From: Actinomadura chibensis NBRC 106107
GTDB taxonomy: Bacteria > Actinomycetota > Actinomycetes > Streptosporangiales > Streptosporangiaceae
Length of the DNA stretch: 64,000 bases
Assembly: GCF_001552135.1 (NCBI RefSeq)
Contig: NZ_BCQP01000010.1
Span: forward strand, 1 to 64,000
Direction of reading: 5' to 3'
A program made the translations under genes and the position numbers. The notes under the pieces were generated by a model, which was not told the origin of the DNA, did no database searches, and saw nothing but the letters and a program-made list of their open reading frames with translations. Below, piece after piece: positions 32,835 to 40,419 of this stretch; positions within the stretch are counted from its first letter, which is position 1, and every line of letters begins with the position of its first letter.

Positions 32835-34271
32835 ATGAGCACGGCGACACCCGAGGAGCTGCGCGGGCTCTTCCTGTTCGAGGATCTCGACGACGAGAAG
32901 CTCGGCTGGCTGTCGGCCTGCGGGACGGTCGAGACCGTCCCGGCGGACGGCGTGATCTGCGAGCAGGCCGAACCGGCCGAGTTCCTGTACGTGCTGCTGG
33001 ACGGCGAGATGGCGATGTCGCAGAACGTCCGGGGCCACATCGTGGAGGTGACGCGGACGGCGCGTCCCGGCACCTACGGCGGGGCCGTCCAGGCCTACCT
33101 CGGCGACCAGATCGAGCAGCGGTACCAGCACACGCTGCGCGCGGTGCGCGACTGCCGGATGTTCGTGCTGCCCGCCCGCAAGTTCGGCAAGGCCGTCCGC
33201 AAGTGGTTCCCGATGGCGACGCACCTGCTCGCCGGGATCTTCTTCGGCATGACGAACCTGCGCCGCGCCGTCGACCAGCGGGAGCGGCTGACCGCGCTCG
33301 GCACGATCACCGCCGGGCTGACGCACGAGCTGAACAACCCGGCGGCGGCCGCGGCGCGGGCGAGCGCCGAGCTGGGGGAGCGCCTGGAGGGCGCGCAGCG
33401 CAGCCTCGCCGACCTCGCCGCGCGGGGCGTCGACTGCACGGGGCTGAGCGCGCTCGTCTCGATGCGCCCGCGGCCCGCCCCGCCGGGGGCGCGGCGGAGC
33501 CCGCTGGAGGTCAGCGACGCCGAGGACGAGCTGGGCGACTGGCTGGAGGAGCACGGCGTCCCGGACGCCTGGGACCTCGCCCCCGGCCTGGTCGCGGCGG
33601 GCATCGGCCCCGGGGAGGCGGCGGAGGTCGCCCGGATCGCCGACGGCCACCTGCCCGCGGCGATCCGCTGGCTGGCGGAGGTCATGGAGGTCGCCCAGCT
33701 CCAGGCGGAGATCTCCGAGGCGACGGGCCGCATCACCGCCCTGCTCGACTCGGCCCGCCAGTACTCCCAGCTCGACCGGGCCCCGTACGTGCGCGCCGAC
33801 CTGCGCGAGCTGCTCGACAGCACGCTCACCATGCTGAAGCGCAAGATCGGCCCGGACGTGACGGTGAAGACCGACTACGACCCGGCGCTGCCGGAGGTCC
33901 CGGTCTACGCGGCCGAGCTGAACCAGGTCTGGACGAACCTGATCGTCAACGCCCTGTACGCGATGCAGGGCTCCGGCACGCTCACGATCCGCACCGGCCG
34001 CGAGAACGACCACGCGCTCGTGGAGATCGGCGACACCGGCGTGGGCATCCCCGAGGACGACCTCGACCGGATCTTCACGCCGTTCTTCACCACGAAGCCG
34101 GTCGGGCAGGGGACGGGCCTCGGCCTCGACATCTCCTGGCGCATCGTCGCCGACCGGCACGGCGGCGACATCCGCGTCGAGTCGCTGCCGGGCGACACCC
34201 GCTTCACGGTCCTGCTGCCGCTCACCGAGTCCGCCGCCCCCGAACGGGCGGACTCGGCGGACGGTCAGTAG
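32835..34271 (+). CDS. Histidine kinase with N-terminal cyclic-nucleotide-binding-like domain
   Basis: A 478-residue kinase without membrane segments. Residues about 10-130 form a cNMP/CRP-like sensor domain (F-L-Y-V-L-L-D-G-E-M). The phospho-accepting site is T-H-E-L-N-N-P (His164), unusually rich in alanine after it. The ATP-binding domain shows N-L-I-V-N-A-L-Y-A-M (N box), D-T-G-V-G-I-P (G1) and G-Q-G-T-G-L-G-L (G2). It lies 10 bases downstream of the response regulator fusion and is the expected partner. Its stop overlaps the convergent VOC gene by seven bases. Confidence 0.9.
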   Translation: MSTATPEELRGLFLFEDLDDEKLGWLSACGTVETVPADGVICEQAEPAEFLYVLLDGEMAMSQNVRGHIVEVTRTARPGTYGGAVQAYLGDQIEQRYQHTLRAVRDCRMFVLPARKFGKAVRKWFPMATHLLAGIFFGMTNLRRAVDQRERLTALGTITAGLTHELNNPAAAAARASAELGERLEGAQRSLADLAARGVDCTGLSALVSMRPRPAPPGARRSPLEVSDAEDELGDWLEEHGVPDAWDLAPGLVAAGIGPGEAAEVARIADGHLPAAIRWLAEVMEVAQLQAEISEATGRITALLDSARQYSQLDRAPYVRADLRELLDSTLTMLKRKIGPDVTVKTDYDPALPEVPVYAAELNQVWTNLIVNALYAMQGSGTLTIRTGRENDHALVEIGDTGVGIPEDDLDRIFTPFFTTKPVGQGTGLGLDISWRIVADRHGGDIRVESLPGDTRFTVLLPLTESAAPERADSADGQ

Positions 34272-34672
34272 GACTGGAGCTCCAGCAGGTTCCCGGCCGG
34301 GTCGCGCAGGTGCGCGGTGCGCAGCCCCGGCCCCCACTCGGGCCGGTCCCGCGCGCCGGCGACCGGTGTGGCGCCGAGCCCGGCGAGGGTCTTCGCGGCG
34401 GCGCCGACGTCGTCCACGCGGAACACGAGCATGGCCGCGTCCCGTCCCGCTGAGTCTCGCTGCGCCGGGTCCGCCGAGCCCACCGCCTCCGCGATCCGCG
34501 CGCGGCCCATCACGACGAGGGCTCCTTCGCCGCCGAGGTCCCAATTGGCGTACTCGGCGGCGGGCAGCAGCTTGACCGGCTCGATCCCGAGCAGCTCGCG
34601 CAGCGCCGCCGCGTAGAAGCGGGCGGCGGGCTCGAAGTCGTCCACCAGCAGGCGCGGGTACAGCGCGTCCAT
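34265..34672 (-). CDS. VOC (glyoxalase/bleomycin-resistance fold) protein
   Basis: A 135-residue single VOC-domain protein. The N-terminal L-L-V-D-D-F-E-P-A-A-R-F-Y and the C-terminal L-R-D-P-A-G-N-L-L-E-L are characteristic of the fold. Function could be a small-molecule-binding or metal-dependent enzyme. GGGGGA precedes the ATG. It is divergent from a MarR gene with only 56 bases between, so that regulator may control it. Confidence 0.85.
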   Translation of the reverse strand: MDALYPRLLVDDFEPAARFYAAALRELLGIEPVKLLPAAEYANWDLGGEGALVVMGRARIAEAVGSADPAQRDSAGRDAAMLVFRVDDVGAAAKTLAGLGATPVAGARDRPEWGPGLRTAHLRDPAGNLLELQSY

Positions 34673-34687
34673 GCGTCCCCCAAATCG

Positions 34688-34722
34688 TGGGTGTTACCCA
34701 ATGATGGGTGGAACCCTACAAT
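34688..34722 (+). promoter_or_regulatory. Double operator and -10 of the MarR gene
   Basis: TGGGT-N3-ACCC occurs twice, at 34688-34700 (TGGGTGTTACCCA) and 34705-34717 (TGGGTGGAACCCT), 17 bases apart. TACAAT at 34717-34722 is a near-consensus -10 and lies 12 bases before the MarR ATG. The operators cover the space between the expected -35 and -10. The layout fits autorepression and control of the divergent VOC gene. Confidence 0.6.
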
Positions 34723-34728
34723 ATCCGG

Positions 34729-35196
34729 ATGGACGAGACCGCGGGACCGCTGCCGCCACGGCTGCTCGGCGTCACCACGTTCGCGCTGGCCCAGGTCGCG
34801 CGCGCGGGCCGGACGGCGATGGGCCGCATGATGGACGAGCACGGGCTCGGCCTCTGGCACTTCGCCGTCCTCGCCTCGCTGGACGACGCGGCCCCCGCCT
34901 CGCAGCGGGAGCTCGGCAGGCGGCTGCGCATCGACCCGAGCGACCTGGTCGAGGTCGTCGGGCGGCTGGCGGACGCGGGGCTCGTCCGGCGCGAGCGCGA
35001 CCCGTCCGACCGCCGCCGCTACGTCGTGGAGCTGACCGCGGAGGGCCGCGCCGAGCTGGACGAGGTGACCCGCCGCGCCGCCGCGCTCGACGACCGCCTC
35101 CTCGCACCCCTGGGCGCGGACGACCGGGCGGCGTTCGAGCGGATCGTCCGCGTGCTGCTCGTCCACCACGACCCGCGGGCGCGTCCCCGGGGCTAG
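34729..35196 (+). CDS. MarR family transcriptional regulator
   Basis: A 155-residue winged helix-turn-helix regulator. The recognition region S-Q-R-E-L-G-R-R-L-R-I-D-P-S-D-L-V and wing R-E-R-D-P-S-D-R-R-R-Y are clear. ATG 34729 has no ribosome binding site; the -10 at 34717 suggests a leaderless mRNA starting at or next to the ATG. Two repeated palindromes in front of the gene are probable own operators. Ligand unknown. Confidence 0.92.
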   Translation: MDETAGPLPPRLLGVTTFALAQVARAGRTAMGRMMDEHGLGLWHFAVLASLDDAAPASQRELGRRLRIDPSDLVEVVGRLADAGLVRRERDPSDRRRYVVELTAEGRAELDEVTRRAAALDDRLLAPLGADDRAAFERIVRVLLVHHDPRARPRG

Positions 35197-35208
35197 GCGG
35201 GACGCGGG

Positions 35209-36003
35209 CTACTCGAACAGGTCGGGCTGCTCGCGGGTGATCTGGTCGTAGAGGGGCTGGTAGTTGATCCAGCCGACCAGGTCGTTGCCGATCTGCTCGT
35301 GCGTCAGGACGGCGTTGTCGTGCTCGATCGGGACGACCGGCCCCGCCGCCTGCGCGAGGAGCTGCACCTGGCACGACCGCTCCATCGTGATGAACCACCA
35401 GGCCGCGGCGTCGACCGTGTCGCCGACGGTGAGCAGGCCGTGGTTGCGCAGGATGACCGCCTTGTGGCCGGCGAGGGCGGCGGCGATGCGCTTGCCCTCC
35501 TCCAGGTCGGTGACGACGCCGGTGTAGTCGTCGAAGAGGCCGTGGTCCTGGTAGAACGCGCAGACGTCCTGCGTGATCGGCTCCAGCTTCCGGCCGAGCG
35601 CGGACATCGCCCGCCCGTAGGTGGAGTGGCTGTGCGCGGCGGCGACGACGTCCGGCCGCGCCTGGTGGATCCGCGAGTGGATCGCGAACGCGGCCTCGTT
35701 GACCGGGTAGCGCCCCTCGACGACCTTGCCCTCGTGGTTCACGAGGATCAGGTCGCTGACCCTGACGTGCTTGAACGACATGCCGAACGGGTTGACCCAG
35801 AAGTGGTCCGTGCGCTCGGGGTCGCGGGCGGTGATGTGCCCGGCGACGCCCTCCTCGAAGCCGAACCTGCCGAACAGGCGCAGCGCGGCGGCGAGGCGCT
35901 CCTTGCGGTGCCTGCGCTCGTCCGCGACGTCGTCGAACGACGGCGGCAGCCGGAAGACCAGGTCGGTCGGCAGCTTCTCCAGGAACTCGTCGTCATCGGG
36001 CAT
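35209..36003 (-). CDS. Class II aldolase/adducin family protein
   Basis: A 264-residue protein of the class II aldolase family. Metal-binding histidines are visible in A-A-A-H-S-H-S-T-Y-G and I-L-R-N-H-G-L-L, and the N-terminal part has G-V-A-G-H-I-T-A-R-D. Family members cleave phosphorylated sugars or act as decarboxylases; longer forms of this subgroup are often annotated only by fold. GAGGAG seven bases upstream supports ATG 36003. It is divergent from a PucR-type regulator. Confidence 0.87.
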   Translation of the reverse strand: MPDDDEFLEKLPTDLVFRLPPSFDDVADERRHRKERLAAALRLFGRFGFEEGVAGHITARDPERTDHFWVNPFGMSFKHVRVSDLILVNHEGKVVEGRYPVNEAAFAIHSRIHQARPDVVAAAHSHSTYGRAMSALGRKLEPITQDVCAFYQDHGLFDDYTGVVTDLEEGKRIAAALAGHKAVILRNHGLLTVGDTVDAAAWWFITMERSCQVQLLAQAAGPVVPIEHDNAVLTHEQIGNDLVGWINYQPLYDQITREQPDLFE

Positions 36004-36092
36004 GGCGTACTCCTCGGCTCGTCTACCGTCCACGGAACACCATGCCGGCGCGCGGCGGCTAGACCGGGGTCATCCAAGTCTCCCGCACCCGG

Positions 36093-36123
36093 TTGTCCAG
36101 GACGGACAATCCGGGCGCACAAT
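36093..36123 (+). promoter_or_regulatory. Inverted repeat and promoter of the PucR-type gene
   Basis: TTGTCC-AGGAC-GGACAA is a perfect inverted repeat at 36093-36109 in the 126-bp divergent gap. Its first arm resembles a -35 element. CACAAT at 36118-36123, 12 bases before the ATG, is a possible -10, although the implied 19-base spacer is long. It could serve as an operator for either divergent gene. Confidence 0.4.
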
Positions 36124-36129
36124 GGGGTG

Positions 36130-37281
36130 ATGGAGCAGGCCACCGGCGACCCGTTCCTGCGGTTGCTGATCGAGAACGGCACCGACACGGTGCTGCTGGA
36201 GTCGGCCGTCCGCGCCGCCCGCGGCCGGTCGGAGCTGGTCGCCGCGCTGCCCGAGGAGGAGACGAGGCGGCACACCCGCGCGCTGGTCCAGGGCGTGCTC
36301 GCCGCGCTGGCGGGCGGCGGGCCCGGCCCGGACGCCCTCGCCGCGGCCGAGCGGCTCGGCTCGGACCGGGCCAGGCAGGGCGTCCCGGTCGCCGCGTTCC
36401 TGGACGGCTTCCAGGCGGGCCGCGCCCACCTCGTCCAGGCGATCGTCGCCGCGGGGCGCCGCGCGGGCGTCCCGGACGGCGTCCTCCTCGACGGCGTCAC
36501 CCGGGTCGACGAGATCACCACGGCGCTCGTCCACCGGATGGTGCACGCGCACCGGGTCGCGGAGCTGGAGATGGCCCGGACCGTCCGGGAGGGGCGCGTG
36601 CAGATGCTCCGGCAGCTCCTGCACGGCGAGGACGTCCCGGTGCGCGCGCCGCTGGACGCGTCGGCCGCGTACCGGTGCGTGGTGTCCGACGTCAGCGACC
36701 CGGCGGTGGCGGCGCGGCTGGAGGCGGAGCTCACCGCGGCGGGCCCCGCGCTGGGCGGGCTGGTCGACGGGCGGTTCGCGGCCCTGGCCGCCCGCGTCCC
36801 CGGCGCGATCGGCGGGGACGGGGCGCTGCTCGTCGCCGCGCCGCCCGCCCGTCCCGCCGGGGTCGCGCCCCTGTACGGGCTGGCGCGGCGCGCGCTCCGG
36901 GCGGGCGCCGCCGCCGGGCTCACCGGCCCGCGCGACCTCACCGGCCTCGCGCTGCTCACCGTCACCGAGGCCGAGCCGGAGCTCGGCGGCCTGCTCGCCG
37001 AAGCGCTGCTCGCGGGCCTCGACCCGGACGACCCGTTCCACGTCGAGCTGGCCGCGACCGGGCTCGCCTACCTCGACCACGGCGGCCGGGTCGAGGCGAC
37101 GGCGGCGGCGCTGCACGTCCACGGGAACACGGTCAAGTACCGGATCGGGCGGCTGCGGGAGCTGACCGGCCGGCCGCTGCCCGGCCCGGCGGGCGGGGCG
37201 GCCGTGTCGGAGGCCGCGACGCTGTGGTGGGCCCTGCGCCGGTGGCTGGGCCGGGGCCGCGCCATGATCTATTGGCCGTGA
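36130..37281 (+). CDS. PucR/CdaR-type transcriptional regulator
   Basis: A 383-residue regulator. The C-terminal helix-turn-helix reads V-E-A-T-A-A-A-L-H-V-H-G-N-T-V-K-Y-R-I-G-R-L, the typical PucR pattern. The N-terminal two thirds match the sensory and GGDEF-like linker parts of actinobacterial members, without a recognisable ligand site. The ATG lacks a ribosome binding site and is probably leaderless. Its divergent neighbour, the class II aldolase gene, is a possible target. Confidence 0.88.
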   Translation: MEQATGDPFLRLLIENGTDTVLLESAVRAARGRSELVAALPEEETRRHTRALVQGVLAALAGGGPGPDALAAAERLGSDRARQGVPVAAFLDGFQAGRAHLVQAIVAAGRRAGVPDGVLLDGVTRVDEITTALVHRMVHAHRVAELEMARTVREGRVQMLRQLLHGEDVPVRAPLDASAAYRCVVSDVSDPAVAARLEAELTAAGPALGGLVDGRFAALAARVPGAIGGDGALLVAAPPARPAGVAPLYGLARRALRAGAAAGLTGPRDLTGLALLTVTEAEPELGGLLAEALLAGLDPDDPFHVELAATGLAYLDHGGRVEATAAALHVHGNTVKYRIGRLRELTGRPLPGPAGGAAVSEAATLWWALRRWLGRGRAMIYWP

Positions 37282-37339
37282 TCCAGCGGCCATGGGGCGT
37301 CCCGTCCGGGGCGTCCGCGAGCGAAGCGAAGGGGGACCG

Positions 37340-38236
37340 GTGACCGCACCGCGCATCGGCGCCGTGATTTGGCCCATGCAGTCCTGGCCGGAGGCGGGGG
37401 AGACGTGGCGGCGAGCCGAGGAGCTCGGCTTCCGGCACGCCTGGGTCTACGACCACATCGCCTGGCGGGGCACGACGCCCTGGTACGACGCGTACACGAC
37501 GCTCGCCGCGGCGGCGGCGGTCACCTCCCGGATCCGCCTCGGGACGCTCGTGACCTCGCCTAACTTCCGGCATCCCGTGCCGACGGCGCACGCGGTGAAG
37601 ACGATCGACCACGTCTCCGGCGGGCGGCTGGACCTCGGGATCGGCGCGGGCGGCACGCGGCGCGCGTCCGACGCCGGGATCCTCGGCGGGGACGAGTGGA
37701 CCCCGCGCGAGCGCGCCGACCGCTTCGCCGACTGGGTCGGGCTGCTCGACCGGCTGCTGCGGCAGCCGGAGACGACGTTCGAGGGGACGCACTACACGGC
37801 GCGGGAGGTCGTCCAGGAGCCGGGGTGCGTGCAGCGTCCGCGCGTCCCGTTCGTGATCGCCGGGGACGGCCCGCGCGGCATGCGGCTCGCCGCCCGGCAC
37901 GGCGCGGGCTGGGTGACCAGCCCGCACGGCGACGGCCGGGAGGCGTGGGACACCGTCCGCGCCCGGATGGCGGCCTTCGACGCCGCGTGCGCCGAGGAGG
38001 GCCGCGAGGTGGCCGAGCGCGTCCTGCTGACCGGGTTCAGCGGGGAGCCGTGGCTCGACTCGACCGCCGCGTTCGACGACCTCGCCGGGCGCTACGCCGA
38101 GCTCGGCGTCACCGAGATCGTGCTGCACTGGCCGCGTCCCGGCTCCGCGTTCGACGCCGACATGAAGGTGTTCGAGGCGGTCGCCGCCGAGCACGGTGAG
38201 CACGGTGAGCACGGCCCGCGCGGCGGGGGCCGCTGA
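37340..38236 (+). CDS. LLM-class (F420-dependent type) oxidoreductase
   Basis: A 298-residue luciferase-like (beta/alpha)8 oxidoreductase. Visible: W-V-Y-D-H-I near the start, R-I-R-L-G-T-L-V-T-S, and G-R-L-D-L-G-I-G-A-G. In actinomycetes such enzymes usually use F420 or FMN; the cofactor is inferred. GGGGGA precedes the GTG start. The C-terminus has three tandem 9-bp units (38189-38215) encoding E-H-G repeats. The stop overlaps the SMR gene start (TGATG). Confidence 0.88.
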   Translation: MTAPRIGAVIWPMQSWPEAGETWRRAEELGFRHAWVYDHIAWRGTTPWYDAYTTLAAAAAVTSRIRLGTLVTSPNFRHPVPTAHAVKTIDHVSGGRLDLGIGAGGTRRASDAGILGGDEWTPRERADRFADWVGLLDRLLRQPETTFEGTHYTAREVVQEPGCVQRPRVPFVIAGDGPRGMRLAARHGAGWVTSPHGDGREAWDTVRARMAAFDAACAEEGREVAERVLLTGFSGEPWLDSTAAFDDLAGRYAELGVTEIVLHWPRPGSAFDADMKVFEAVAAEHGEHGEHGPRGGGR

Positions 38237-38565
38237 TGCCGTTCGTGCTGCTCGCCTTCGCGATCGCGTTCGAGGTCACCGCCACGCTCGCGATGCGCGG
38301 CTCGGACGGGTTCACCAGGCTGGGGCCGTCGCTGATCGTCGTGGCCGGGTACCTGATCTCGTTCGTGTTCATGGCGAAGGCGCTGACGTCGCTGAACGTC
38401 GGCCCGGTGTACGCGATCTGGTCCGCGCTCGGGACGATCGGCGCGTTCGTCGGCGGCGTCCTGCTCTACGACGAGCAGGTGAAGCCGCTGACGATCATCG
38501 GCGCGGTGATCATCGTGGTCGGCGTGATCGTGATGAACCTCGGCGGCGGCGTCCACCAGGGGTGA
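38236..38565 (+). CDS. Small multidrug resistance (SMR) family transporter
   Basis: A 109-residue protein with four membrane helices and the invariant membrane glutamate of the family (F-A-I-A-F-E-V, Glu14), plus the Y-A-I-W segment of helix 3. SMR proteins act as dimers exchanging protons for cationic drugs or, in the Gdx/SugE branch, guanidinium. The single-gene form suggests a homodimer. It is translationally coupled to the LLM oxidoreductase gene; a functional link is unclear. Confidence 0.92.
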   Translation: MPFVLLAFAIAFEVTATLAMRGSDGFTRLGPSLIVVAGYLISFVFMAKALTSLNVGPVYAIWSALGTIGAFVGGVLLYDEQVKPLTIIGAVIIVVGVIVMNLGGGVHQG

Positions 38566-38577
38566 CCGCCCCCGGGT

Positions 38578-39432
38578 TCACGGGAGGGGCTCGTCGAGGG
38601 TCGTGGTGCGCTGCTGCTCCAGCTGCCCGCCGATCAGCTCGGACGGCGTGCACCCCGACAGCGCGCGGAACTCGCGGTTGAGGTGCGCCTGGTCGTAGTA
38701 GCCGCAGGCGGCCGCGGCCTCGGCGAACCCGGCGCCGCCGGCGATCCGGCCGACCGCGCGCTGGAACCGCAGGACCCGCGCCATCACCTTCGGCGGCAGC
38801 CCGGCCTGCTCCCGGAACCGGTCGGTCAGGTGCCTCCGGCTCCAGCCGACGTCGGCCGCGATTCGGGCGACCGGCACCGCCGGGTCGGCGTCCAGCATCC
38901 GCCACGCCCGGCCGACCTCCGGGTCGGGGACGGGGCCGACCTCCAGGCGGCGGAGCAGGAACTCGTCGAGCAGGTCGAACCGGGCGCCCCAGGACGGCGC
39001 GTCCGCGAGCCGCTCCACCAGCGTGGTCGCGGCGCGTCCGAGCAGGTCGGGCAGCTCGACCGCCGCGTTGGTCAGCCGCGCCATCGGCAGGCCGAGCAGG
39101 GTGTAGGCGCCGAGCGGCGTCACGTCGAGCTGGATGCCGCGCTGCCCGCCGGGGCTGAGGTACATGCCGTGCCCGTCGTGCATCCCGGCGACGAACGAGG
39201 TGTACGCGCGGTCGCGGACGCCGGGGTCGGGCACCGCCAGGTACAGCGGCGGCCCCAGGTTGATGATCATCACGGTGGTGCGGGTGGGCAGGGTGCGCAT
39301 CCGCGTCGGGACGACCTCGGTCTCCCGGTAGCCGTCGTAGGAGCGCAGGAACGGGCGCAGCGCCGGATGCGGGCGGCCGCGCGCGAGCAGCCACCCTCCC
39401 CGGTCGCTGACCTCGACCTTCCTGTCGCTCAC
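38578..39432 (-). CDS. AraC family transcriptional regulator
   Basis: A 284-residue regulator with a C-terminal double helix-turn-helix: first V-A-R-I-A-A-D-V-G-W-S-R-R-H-L-T-D-R-F, second F-A-E-A-A-A-A-C-G-Y-Y-D-Q-A-H-L-N-R-E-F. The N-terminal part is a ligand-binding region of unknown specificity. The GTG start at 39432 has no strong ribosome binding site. It is convergent with the SMR gene. Confidence 0.93.
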   Translation of the reverse strand: MSDRKVEVSDRGGWLLARGRPHPALRPFLRSYDGYRETEVVPTRMRTLPTRTTVMIINLGPPLYLAVPDPGVRDRAYTSFVAGMHDGHGMYLSPGGQRGIQLDVTPLGAYTLLGLPMARLTNAAVELPDLLGRAATTLVERLADAPSWGARFDLLDEFLLRRLEVGPVPDPEVGRAWRMLDADPAVPVARIAADVGWSRRHLTDRFREQAGLPPKVMARVLRFQRAVGRIAGGAGFAEAAAACGYYDQAHLNREFRALSGCTPSELIGGQLEQQRTTTLDEPLP

Positions 39433-39480
39433 ACGCCCAGTCCTACCACGCGGGCAGGACGTTCCGGCGCCGCGCGGGGG

Positions 39481-40230
39481 CTACTCGTAGACCTGGCCGC
39501 ACACGGCGATGCGGGAGAGGTCGTCCCAGGTCATGCTGGTGATCGTGCGCACGTAGGAGCGGGCGGGCGGCTCGCCGGGCCCGGTCGGCAGCGGGACGCG
39601 GGCGCCGTCGGCCGCGTCCCAGCCGCCGAGGCTGCCCGCGACCGCGCACTCCAGGTACGTCGCCGGGTCGAAGTTGTACCAGCGGGCCGGGGTGGCGCGG
39701 GCGCCGGAGCCGGGCGGGCGCGGGGCGTCCACGCCGAACCTGGCCTGCGGGCCGGGCGGGGCGGCGATGAAGTCCTCCAGGTCGGCGACCTGGGAGAGCA
39801 CGACGCGCTCCCAGTCGGCGTAGCCGTCCGGCTCGTCGCCGGGGAGGGAGAGGTCCTTGACGCTCCACGCCGGGTCGAACTCGGCGGGCGGGGTCGTGGA
39901 CGCGGCGGCGAACATGGCCGCGACGTCGTCCGGCTCCAGCTTCGGCCGGCCGCTCAGCGGGGCGCTGACCTTCCACAGCGACCGCAGGAACGCCGACAGC
40001 GACCACGACGCGGCCCGCGCCTCCTGCCCGAGCTGCAGGAACACGAGGTACAGGTCGCGGTTGGTGCGGACGGCGGGCCCCGGCGGCCCCTCCACCCAGT
40101 ACGTCTGCTTGTGCCGGGGGCCGCTCTCCATGACGAGGACCTGGGCGAGCGCGGAGATCCGTGAATCGTGCGTGGACATGTGGAACTTGTTGCCGTTGTC
40201 GTCCTGGCGAATGACGTCCCAGGTCTGCAT
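39481..40230 (-). CDS. Hypothetical protein
   Basis: A 249-residue soluble protein that I do not recognise. It begins W-D-V-I-R-Q-D-D-N-G-N-K-F and contains several tryptophans and a proline-rich middle (about residues 165-190). It has no signal peptide or membrane segment. The start is well supported by GGAGGAG four bases before ATG 40230. It stands alone between an AraC regulator and a secreted hydrolase. SPOR-like features at the N-terminus were considered but are not convincing. Confidence 0.7.
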   Translation of the reverse strand: MQTWDVIRQDDNGNKFHMSTHDSRISALAQVLVMESGPRHKQTYWVEGPPGPAVRTNRDLYLVFLQLGQEARAASWSLSAFLRSLWKVSAPLSGRPKLEPDDVAAMFAAASTTPPAEFDPAWSVKDLSLPGDEPDGYADWERVVLSQVADLEDFIAAPPGPQARFGVDAPRPPGSGARATPARWYNFDPATYLECAVAGSLGGWDAADGARVPLPTGPGEPPARSYVRTITSMTWDDLSRIAVCGQVYE

Positions 40231-40419
40231 CCGGCTCCTCCACGGTCGGCAGTGCGGTCCACGGCCCCCCGCCCAGAAAGTGTCCCATTCCAAGGGCGGA
40301 CCACCAGTAGTGGCCATGTCACTTTCCGGCCTCGAACTCGTGACCCTCTGTACAGGGTCTTTATGATCATCTCCCGCTCGCCGCCTTGACGCGAGCCCGC
40401 GCGGGGAGATGATCGCCTC

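Noticed and set aside
38189..38215. Three tandem 9-bp units as a mobile or regulatory repeat
   Set aside because: They are in frame and simply encode a short E-H-G repeat near the C-terminus of the LLM oxidoreductase.
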